A stretch of DNA of 64,000 nucleotides from Chimonanthus salicifolius (taxonomy: Eukaryota > Streptophyta > Magnoliopsida > Laurales > Calycanthaceae). The position numbers were made by a program, and so were the translations under genes. Where the stretch lies: the NCBI GenBank assembly GCA_013350335.1, contig CM023538.1, positions 63,167,080-63,231,079 on the forward strand. The letters are read 5' to 3'. Positions 34,204 through 46,100 of the stretch are shown here, piece after piece (within the stretch, counting starts at the first letter, position 1; each line of letters opens with the position of its first letter). The notes below the pieces were generated by a model. That model was not told the DNA's origin. It was given only the letters and a program-made list of their open reading frames with translations, and ran no database searches.

Positions 34204-37200
34204 ATGCTTCTCTGTCAGCTGAAAACGGCTCGACAGACTCCAGTAGAAGCCGTCACAGTCGTCACCAAAACCATGCTAAAATGTCGAAGTCCCATTCCCT
34301 CCATTTCTTTCCTATTCATACCATTTTTGTCCTCCCCTTTCTCTTCTTCTTCTTCCTCTTGTAGGAGAGGAAACCGTTTTGCATTCCCTCGTCTGAACCC
34401 TCCTATTCCGAAGAAGATCCCCTTTACTGTTTCAGCTCATGGAAGGACGTGGAAAGATCCCTACCGTTGGATATCCAACACAGAAGATCCTGACCTTTCT
34501 GATTACCTACATCAGGAGAACTTCTACACCCAAGCATTCATGGCCGATACCGAGAATCTGCAGAAGAGACTGTTCGAAGAGATGATCGGGCGGATGCCAG
34601 CCAAGATCTCTACTCCTCCCGAGCGATGGGGACCTTGGTTCGATTATAGCCTAACTCCCTAAATCTCCTTTCTCTTTGATTGTAATGTAGAACTTCAACC
34701 TCAGTTACAAATTTCGGCCAGTATAAATCTTTGGTCTTTGCCTGGACCGAAAATTTTCACCGGCATTGCAAAAAATGTAATAGTATAGCATATAAAATAT
34801 ATTATTTGCAACATGAGTTTATATAAATTTTAAAAACGATGTATAGTGTTTGCTGAAAAACTAATAAAATTTTGGAAAATTGTTCTGAAAAATGAAAAAG
34901 TGAATAGAATTTGTATAATTTTAATATGAAGAAGTTCTAGCCTGCTTATATAATTTTCATTTCAAAATATTGTGTCTTGTTCTGCCTAGTTGCTAAATTT
35001 ATTTCTACTTTTTCTTTTCTTTTCTTTTCATGGTTGATAAAAAATCACTAAAATGGATAACCACATTGGAAATTCTTTGGTATTAATATAAAAACTTTTG
35101 TTTTCATGTCTAGCCATCCATTTTCATGCCTAAACATCAGGTGGAAAAATATATATATTTTTTTATAAATAAAATTAGTAGTTTGGTAGATCTAGAGAAT
35201 TCTTTTATTTGATATGGTTGATGCGTCCCATGCGTTAAGCCACAAGTCTAAATATAAAAAATACATTATGGTGTTGCAAATGCATCACTGAATCCTAATC
35301 CAATAGGTTGAGCAAGGTTCTGAGTTTTGATCGGGCCCTACAAATACAAACAAGACTTGACTTGGGTTTGCCCAGAGACCACCTGAACCTGCCAGCTCAT
35401 TTAAGTTGGGTCATAGGGTAGAAACGTAGAAAGGTCACTCTTGTCAACCTAATGCGAGTTGAAGAGACTGAGTTGTGAGTTTTTAAACTATGTTGTGAAA
35501 CCAGCATGATGCCTATCAATAATCATGGACTTCAATTAATCCGTTATATCTTTTTGTGTTCCAACTTGTAAAATTGACACAGTTAAGATGATTGAGACAT
35601 CAGTTTGATATTGAGACCTTAATGAGATTGATGTTGATTCCAAATGATTTCTTCAATAAGACATCTGACCATCTGAGTTTTGTTGAATTTAAAGCCCCAA
35701 TGGTTCAACTTTATCGATCCTCTATAGTTGAAACTAAAGAGGGACATCTGGCATGATTGTGGAGCTCTGTTGAATATATCAAATGAAAGAAGTCCATGAT
35801 TGTGGAGCTCTATTGACTCTCCTACTGATATGGGCTTTCCAAGAGTCCAAATGATACTCATTGCTCTTCACCATTTGCCCTTTTTCTATAGAACTTGTAG
35901 CATTTTCGATAATATTTTGGTAACTTATGCTTTGAAATTTTAGAGGACTTTGTATACAGGACAGGAAAAAATAATAAAAGCACGTGGCTCATTATTTCAT
36001 GGGATTGGTGTAAAGTTTGTTAAGTAATGTTTGATGGTTCAGTCATACATTGGTGCACCTAAAGGGTTATTAAAAGGATATGGCTCATTATTTCTTGGGA
36101 TCGGTGTAATTCTGTCAAGTAGCTGATGGTTGAGTCATGCATGGGTGCACCTACAGAATTATTAGCAGTGTTCTGATGTATTCTATGTTTGCTGGTCAGA
36201 GATTCGTCATTTCCATGTCCGAACCATCAAAATTTTGGACTTTTGCTTATTTTATTTTATTTTTTTATTTTGAAGGAATTTCCTGCTTGTTAACGCAAAT
36301 GGTTTGCATTTTCATTTTAGGTAACTTGTTGGTGACCATGAGCCAACCATTGTCTGATATTTCTGCAAGGGGCTAATCCTTGTCGTGCCCTGCCATCTAA
36401 ACTGTTTCAATGATCAAAGGACAAACAAGCTCCTGATATGGTGGAGGCCTCATATACTGACAATGTGGCTGTACTTTAGATGCTCAGTTTATTTTTCAAA
36501 AAAATAAAATAAAGTAAAAAACTTTAGATAGTCAGTTGTGCATTTTCCTTTTTCTTGGAAAGTTTTATACTTTTATGTAGAACATTGGGGGCTATATCTC
36601 ACATGTATTCTTTGAAATGACCAAATAGGCAATGTTTCCATGTCTAGCAAAACCTCCATGTTGCATTCTTGACAGATTCTTTGTGGATTCTTATTGTGCA
36701 TATTGGATTCTTTATGGGTTATTTAGTAGCATAATATTGGTTTACATGGTGATAAAATATTGTCGCACTTTTTCTTCTTTTGCATGAACAAATTGTGTCT
36801 TCTGAGATTTGATGAATCAAACACCTTGTACCTATGTTGGATCCCAACACACCTACTTCATATATGCAACTTATATTAGGAGATGATATCACGTTGCATT
36901 AAAAGATTCATTGTGTTTGATCCACTACTCAAAAAGCTCAGGAGTAAGAGATCCTGCTTGCCTAGTCTGTGACCTCCAATAGTTGTTGATGGTAAAAAAG
37001 ACAACTTGTTTAATAGTTGACACCTGGTCAGAAAGACTGGGAAAGGTGATCCTCTGTGGTAGTACATTCCAAGAATGCAGTGGGCATCTCTCAAATTCTG
37101 TATCATTTCGCATGGTGGTTGAGACATTTCATCTTGATTAGTAAAATGCTATGGCCTCTGTATTTATACTAAATTGAGTTTTTAAGTCTCCTAAGCCAAA

Positions 37201-40200
37201 ACATGCACTGTTTGGTATTTGATATATACTTCTTTGGGCCAGGCTATACTACCAATACATACCTGAAGGAAAGGAATATCCTGTTTTATGCCGAAGATTG
37301 GAGATCCGTACTGGTTTAATTAGAATGCTTTCCAATTTCGTAAGAGGCTCGGGCAGAGAAGAAATTTTGCTTGATTGGAATGATGTCGCAGAACAGTATG
37401 GCATGTTTCTTTATCTTAATATGGCTTTTCTTTAGAAATTTTTTACGATGTTCCATTTATAATTTGGATGATTTACCACTAAGCACTTTTGAACGATATT
37501 TTGTGCACTGTAGACCATATTTGATTGTTAAGACTAACTATATGTGGGACCTACTTTTCATATTGGAATCCTTCACTCATCTTTAGATAGATTAGATGAG
37601 AGCATTGCATAGTACTGTATTAGACTTATAAATGGTGCCTGAAAAATTGCATCTCTGTAGTTCTGCAAACATATTTTTGACATATTCAACTATTTTTATT
37701 TTGTTTATAGATAGGATTAATGGGTCTGATGATGATGATGGCCCTCTTTGATTACATATTTCATGCTTCTCAGAAAGTGTTTATAGTTTATTATATATTT
37801 GTTGCAACAGCATTAATCAGCAAAAGATTATAATTCAACTTGCTGATTGGAAATATTGCATATTTCTTTGCTACATACTCTATGGGGCTAATAAATGGAA
37901 TTCATTGATGCATTGTTATCATTTGCAGGTTATGTTCATATTGGGACATGTCGAGTTTCCCCTGATCATAAATTTCTCGCATATACATTGGACACTACTG
38001 GCAGTGAATCCTTTTCTCTTCAAATCAAAGACCTTACTACTGGATGTATCGTTCCTCGCTCAGGAGTCAAGGGTGTCATCAGCCTGGCATGGGCAAAGGA
38101 TAGTAGAAGTTTGTTGTACACAGTTTCTGATGAAACTAAACGGCCTTACAGGTGACTCTTTTGGTTCATAGATAACTTTTGTCTAGCAATTACAGGTGCA
38201 ACCCTTGTTTCAATGATTAGGCCATTAAGTAAACTGATTAAACCATTGAATGAACATGGTCCATCTCACTGGTGGATTAATCCTACTAACCCTCAGGTCA
38301 ATGGGTTGCAAATAGAAATTGAAGAAATGCAGTTGACAAATAAGATGCTAATTTTTTGGCATTTAGAATCTTATAGGGTTACTTTTGAGGTAGGGTCTCC
38401 ACGATGGCCCTTTCAGTTGATTCAGATGAATGGCCTGGATAGTTCATTGATGCCTACCAGAATTACAAATCCAAGGCCCGAGTAAACTGCATATTTTTTG
38501 GTTCTGGATCATCAAATCCCTCAATTGAGCAAATTTATTTGTTTTTGGGATCAGTGTTTTCAGTCTAGTATTTTTTAGCAGGCTTTTATCACTCCCTTGC
38601 CCATTGTTGTTTAGCAGGTTGCTTTATACAAATCTTGGATCAGATGCATTGGATAGTCTTCTGTACACAGAAAATGACTTGGGCTGTTGTGTGGACATCA
38701 CAAGCACGAAGGATGGAAAGTTTCTGACTCTGAACTCTAACTCAAGAACTTCATCTGAGGAAGGTTACTTGAACATCATTTCTGTATTTGCATGATTAAA
38801 TTGTTCTTTACAGGAAGTTGTCTATATTTTGTTGGTTTGCAATCTAATGAGTTTGGTTCCTACATCATAACAGGTTTACGTAATAGATGCTGCTAACCCC
38901 ATAGATGGGTTGAAGCAATTGAGAAAGCGTTCCCCTGGTGTACAATATTTCTTGGAACATCACCATGGTTTCTTCTACATTCTGACTAATATGCCTTCGG
39001 AGGAAACCGGTTTGGTTGCTGGTGGAGATTATCATTTAGCTAGATGCAGTGATGAAAAGTTATCATTGGCTGATTGGCAGGTCTCTCTCATTTTCCCATA
39101 CAGTTGATCCCATATATGGTGGGTGGGTGCATGTGCTTTTTGGATTCAACCTGCACCACGGCAAACCATAGAGTCCTGTGCATTAGTGATAAGATGAGCT
39201 GTTTTTATTTGATCTAAATTTATAAACGTACTAGAGTTTGGTGATGAGAAGGTCCAAAGAGATGGCATTATGATCTTATAATGGTCCTGATGTGTTGTAA
39301 TTCACTCTTTGAAAAAACAAAGTAGTTTTGCAATTCCAAAGTGGTGAAGGCTGTTGTGTGAAAATCTGGGAAAATGGAAGTAGTGTCTGTGAGGTTATTG
39401 GCATTAGGTTATGTTTGTGTTTTTCATCGGAAGTAGGATTTTCAATGGAAATGGGGCTTTGCACAAAAACCGAGGTAGTTATTACAAAAAGTAAATTGGT
39501 TTTAAACCCACTTTTTATTTTCCCATATTTGATAGAAGTTGGGATATCAATGAAAATGTGCTTTGATACATGTGCAAAAAGGTGATTTCCCTATCTAAGG
39601 GTCATTTTCAAGGAACTATTTTCCTATGAGAGGAGATAAGGAAATTAATTTTCTCTCCACTTTCTTAGGTGTGGAAGCACAGACAAGCCCTATATAGATT
39701 TGTATTTTCCAATGAACTGTATATCATTGTTTGAATTAAATAATTTATGTTTTCAGTTTTGCATGCATATGCGAAAGGAAAATGATTTGATAGTTCTTTT
39801 TTGAAATGGTGACAAAAAAAATTTAGAAAGAAAAAGCAAAAACATGTGGCACAAAAGGAGAAAAGTAGGGTCCTAAGCCTAGAAAAAACCCCAAAAGCTC
39901 AAAAGGTATTTAAACCCTGCTCATCAGAAAACTAAGACCACCCAATAAAGATGCAGCCTAAGATCTTTTAAGATCTGACTTGGATGTGGCACAAAATTGA
40001 GATAAGAGTGAAGGCCTTGAAATCAGTTGTGTATACCATGAAGAATGAGAGGATAAAGCTTTATGTCCCCGTCCCCCATTCCCCTATCCTCCAAAAAAAG
40101 GTAACAACAACCAATCTACCATGAAAAAGAACTTCAACGATCCCCCTAAATTATTTCTAAGGACTTGAATTCTATTGTGAAGTGCCTTTATATTTTAACA

Positions 40201-43089
40201 GTATTCTGTGGAAACGATGAAGTTCAAAACTTAGGCCTTTCCTTGGAAATATTAAAATTTAAATTGCAACATAATCACTTGAAATATCAACTACTTGAAA
40301 AAAAAGTGCAAATTGAGCATATAGAGAGAGCTACATTGATAAGTTGGTTTGGGCACTCTCTGTCATCAAACACAATGAATTGGGAGTTCTATTTCCTTGA
40401 CAGTCCTCTTACTAGAGTTATATCCTGTTGAAGGGTGAGGTAATGTATGATCATGAGCCATCTGGAATTTCTTTTTGAATATTTTCATGGTAGCCTTCCA
40501 GGCAATGGGACTGAGACTACTATGATAAAGAATGTATGGGCAATTCCAGGCTTTCCTTGAGTTGACAGTTCCTGTTGGGCGGTGGCTGGTGGTTGTGAAT
40601 ATGTTAATGGTTGACCATCTACAAACCACGTAGAAGAACCAATAGTCCAAAATAGTGCATAATGTGTGATTGTACCTTTGTAGTGGTTTATTACCTATTT
40701 AGGCATAAGGCTGCAGGGTACACAATGCCGAAAGAATAAAATTGTACAAAGTGAGGTAAGAAAATACTGGAATGACATGGATATCATCATTCTAAAAGAC
40801 ATTTATCCCGTCTATCGAGTATGACATGAAATGGAATGTAAAAAACTTTTAAAAAAGACAATAAAATGAAAATAAAAGTGTATCTATTGTTTGTCAGACA
40901 TAATCTTTTTTTAAAAGGAGTGGCCTTGTAATTCACCCTGGGATACACTTTCCTCTTACGATTGTTCTTATGATGCTTGTTATTTGGTTGAAACCTTGGG
41001 TTCTTTGGAGTTTTTGGGGAGAATCTGTCAGGCTCCTTGGGACCTCTATTTTTTGGTTCGTAAGGAATTCCTCAATTTGGAAAAGTGAGATTTGTGTCAC
41101 TTGGTTTCAGTGTGAGACATTTCTCTATTGAGGTATTCTTTGGGTGTGTGTCACTGCTGACTCTCATCCTTTTTTCCTCTTGTACTGAAGGTGAAGAGAG
41201 AATTCTCTGTTCTGCTCTATAGTTGCATCTCATATAAAAATGGAAAATGTTGCCTTTGACTTCATTGATTATGCTTCAAATATTTACTTTCTTCAAGCTG
41301 ATTAATGTTGGTTGCAATCTTTGTGCATTTTTTATTTTATTTTATTTTTATTATTGGGTCTTGGTCTTGTTTATATTTAGACATAATGGATGCTTGTAAA
41401 GTCGGTGTGATATCTTATGGTCTTGATATTTGATGCTTTTGTTTTATAATATTACTAAATTGTGAGCAAGTGTAACAATGACCTCTAAAAGGTATACTAA
41501 GTTACCTGCATTCTCTTAGTTGTGAGTTAAATCTTACTGTTTGTTCAGATCTATTAAGCAAAGAATCTGATTTTTTCCTGCTCATAAGTAATTGGTTCTT
41601 TTTGGTTTTTCAGGATATTATTCTGCCAGGAGAAGATGTCATCCTTGAAGATATGGACATATTCAGTGAGCATTTGGTGCTTTTTGTTCAGATAAAGGGA
41701 TTGCCTAGTATTTGCTCCATAAAGATGCCTATTGATATGAATCACAAGGTACAGCATATCCATGTTTACTTTCAGAAAATAGGACCTGGGTTTTTCTTTT
41801 CCTGAATACCAGTTTAATGTTACTTTTATTCGTTAGTTATGGATGGTTTCTTCCAAGAGATAGGATTTTGTTTTCCTGAAAATAAGTGTAGTACCTAAAA
41901 ACACATATATGCCATTTTCAGAAGTATAGATTATCATGCCCAGGTTGTGTTCTGTCTCATAATAGGTATTGTAAAGAAAGTTTACATGAGTTTGCAGCCT
42001 GATGCCCATAATAACATAATAATGATTTTAGTAATAGAACTAGGGGTCAAAAAGTTGACCCCAGATAAATGGGAAAGTGGATTGATGATAATAATGATAT
42101 AATTGGTGTGCTTTCATTATGCTGCATTTACTCAAGGTCCATTCTTGATAATAGACTGATTTAAAAACTGATGTTGATATGTTGTAAACATTTTCTTGCT
42201 ATTCTTAAGTGCTAATTATTCCCTAATACAAATGAAAAGCAACTAGGATTCTTGAATTTTAGTAATGTTTGAAATGATTAAATATTTAACAATGCTTATC
42301 ATGCAGCATTGCTATGTAATTATTTATTTATAGCAGCTTATTAGTAACTATATTCCCAATGAAATAGAAATAGCATGATTGTCATGAGCATCTTATTAAT
42401 TCCTTTTCTTTACATTATGATATCAATTACCACTTTTAAATTTTCCGTAGTAGTTTAAGGTGCTCCTAGGCCCTAAACCTATTTGCACCTCATCTAGCTC
42501 CAAGGTGAAATCATCTTATTCTAGCCTTTTAAAAAAAAAAAAAAAAAAGATTCCTATAGTAAGCCTACTTTTAGTCTTTCTTTAGTAGCATGTACTAACA
42601 AAATGCTTTTTTCTTGCATTATTTACAGCATCCCAGGCATATAGAGGATCTCAAGCCATGGTTTTTCCCATTGCCCTCAGACATGTGCAGTATAACTCCT
42701 GGTTCAAACCATGACTTCGTGACAGATATTTATCGTTTGGTGCTTTCTACCCCTGTGGTATATTTTCCACCTGTTAAAAGTGATTTATTTATACACAGGT
42801 AAACAGATGGGCATACATACATACTTACATACATACATACATGTATGTATGTACCCCCCATGAATTTGATCCTTACCCAATCTGACCCCATTCCGAGTGA
42901 GATGGGCCGTTGATCTAACTCCATGAAGTTTACATTGTCAGATAAAATTTAAATTTTGGGACCTTAAAAAGATCGCTTATCTGATCAAAGTGATTTTGTA
43001 TACACACTTAACTCAAGTTAAGACCTTTTCAGCGAACCAATTCATAGGGACCCATTTGGGCCCTGAAATAACACACGTTAGGGGATTAT

Positions 43090-43182
<93 letters not shown>

Positions 43183-46100
43183 TCTCGGCGTTTGCCACAT
43201 ATGCTTGTACTCTTTTTTCATGAATGGGGTATGCTCCATAGTCATCAGGATTATATTCATGTTCTAGTTTCTATCTCATCTTATCAAAAATGAACCTCAT
43301 CTTTCTTTTTAATTATGGGATCCACTTGGTGAATGGGAAGATCATTAGTGGATTAGGTTGTAAATGTAAGTTCTATCCTCTCATCATGGCGAATGAATAT
43401 GGGAGTTCACAATTTAAGCCTTTTGCTTATGCCTCACCTAGCACGATTAACGCGCAAAAGGCCAATGGTCCTCGAGGCATGCCTTTGACTACTGTGGACC
43501 GTGTTCTTTTGCATATGGATTTCGAATAGTGCTATCCTTATTTCTAGGTACTTCTTAAAAATTCTTATGCATGATCATGCACAAAAAAATATTAGTCGCT
43601 ATGGTAACGCAAAAGAAAAAAGATTTAGTAGATATTTAGAGTATCAATAGAAAAGGCATGCACAAAAAGAAATATTTGGTGTACATGAATTTGCTTTTAT
43701 ATATATATCTAAATAGCAATGTTACTCCAACCTAGAATCTTTATGGTTTCAACAAAGAGCATTTGTTGTTGAGCTCAAGGCACAACTCATAAGTGCTTAC
43801 CATGCAACCTATTTGATGCCTATGGGACTTGAATCCACAACTTTTAGGCTGTAAAAACAAGCCCTTAATTAGATATATTACAACACATCACGTGCATAGA
43901 AAATTAAAATAAGGAATCTAGAAATTTTAAATAAATTTGAGGACCACATTTGATTGACAAGAAAATTCTTTTTTATGATTGTGTTCAAAAGGTTGTATCT
44001 CAAACCTTGCAATGAGGAACTAGCAATTTTCTTACCCAATTCACTGCTAAAGACTAGTCTACATGAACTATAATTTTTCTCTTCGCTATTCAGGCCTTGG
44101 AGGGTTTGTGTTTTAAACCTTGATACTTTGTTGGTTGGAACTTGCAAGGTGCCTGATATGATAGTTGATTATGATATGTCAAAGCAAAGTTTCACCATTG
44201 TGCATCAAGAAGAGGTGATTGGTGTTACAAGCAATGTGAAATCAAACTCATCTGTGAGTGATCTATCTACAAATGTTTTGGAGATGTAGACCAATATGTT
44301 TTTTAATGTTTTGATGTAACAATCATCTTAGTAACAGGTAAGGCATGATCAAGGTTGGAGTGATCTTTCTGACGCATATTCTTGTGAAAGAAGGGAAGTT
44401 TCTTCCCACGATGGTGTTGGAGTCCCTTTAACCATTCTCTACTCTCGAAAAACACAACTGAATGGTCAATCTCCTGGGCTTTTGCAAGGTTATGGAGCTT
44501 ATGGTGAAGTTTTAGATAAAAGCTGGTCGGCAGAGTGCATAAGTTTACTTGATCGTGGTTGGGTTGTGGCATATGCCGATGTTAGGTGAATTTTAATAAT
44601 TTTGGCTATCTACGATCATATATTTGTCAGACTCCTTTGTCTTCTGCAACGTTTTATTTCTCGTTCACTAACAAATGGCATACTGCTTCATGTAGGTGGA
44701 TTATGTAAATAGCATGCCCACTTTGACTGGAATATGTCCTGATGATCATGTTAATTAGATGATCCTGATAACCCTCCTTCCCCAACCCTCCTCCCTACCC
44801 AAAATAAAATAAAAGAGAAATGATTGTAAATGGTCAACATGGTCCACCAATCGGTACATCAAATGGAACAAAGACTTCTCTCCAAATTATCCAACGAGGT
44901 TCTGAATAGTGTTTAATGATATGATTTATGAAAAATATCTGTGCCCACGACTCATATGAAGAATAGAAGAGCTATGTTGCACGGTGCTAGAACGGAGGGC
45001 AAAGACAGACTTGGATTATTATTTATAGTTTTTAGGTCAGTAATGTTATTCCATTGAGAGAGATTTAAGTAATAAACCCAGGTCAACTGGTCAAAAGTGC
45101 CTGCAACTTGGACCTTCCCTCCTATTAACAGTTATATAATATTCAGAACCATGGCATTCAGCCAATGACATCTTTAGCAACTTCATCAGCCTTCTTATTG
45201 GCAGATCCAGGCACATGAAATATGCTTGTTTTAAAAAAGAACATGATAGAATGTGGAATGAAAAGAATAATTTTATACGGTTTAAGTAGAAAAGTATAAC
45301 TCAAAATGTTAACCTGAGGTAGATGGGATAATGGCTTGGACATCAACAACAACAGTGAAGACAAGAATGGTTATTTAGGTCCATATATTGTTCCACTGTA
45401 TACTTTATTTCTATTATTTTTTTACTGTTTGGAAAAATTATAGATTGCATTTTATTTTTCAAATACTTGTGTCATGCAGAAGTTCAGAAAATCATAAAGA
45501 TATGCATGCTAGAAAGGTTTACTAGGTTATATTGGGACTTCAGGTTTAATTCAAGAGTGCTGCTATTGCTTTCAGGGGTGGTGGAGGCGGGGGCAAGTCA
45601 TGGCACCATTCTGGTACTGGAACTAACAAGATAAACTCGATGAATGACTTTATTGCATGTGGCAACTTCCTGATTGGTCAAGGGTTTGTGCATAGTGAAA
45701 GGCTTTGTGCTCTTGGTCATAGTGCTGGAGGTCTTCTTGTAGGTGCAGTTATCAATATGTGTCCTTCCTTATTGTGTGCTGCCATTTTGAAGGTATTACT
45801 TCTGCTTCTTGTTATTTTGTATCATCTAGTAAGCCTCTGCTTCTTGTTATTTTGTATCATCTAGTAAGCCGGTGCACTGATCTTTTGGTTTTGCACATTG
45901 TTCACATGCAGCAAATTTCAGATCATGTTATCATTCCAAGTAGTGCCTTAGGGCCTATTAATTGAACTCTAGAATTTTTGTCCAAACCTATAAGTTCTGC
46001 TTTTCAACAGTACAAAATGCTTGAACTGCATCAATCAGTTTTATTTCTTCTATTTTCTTTCAAAATTGATAGATGTAAACCTTTATAGTTTCCTGCTAAT

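Noticed and set aside
44254..44337. Shorter intron using GTTTTG at 44275
   Set aside because: It would be only 63 bp with a weak donor. GTGAGT at 44254 gives an 84-bp intron in the right phase.
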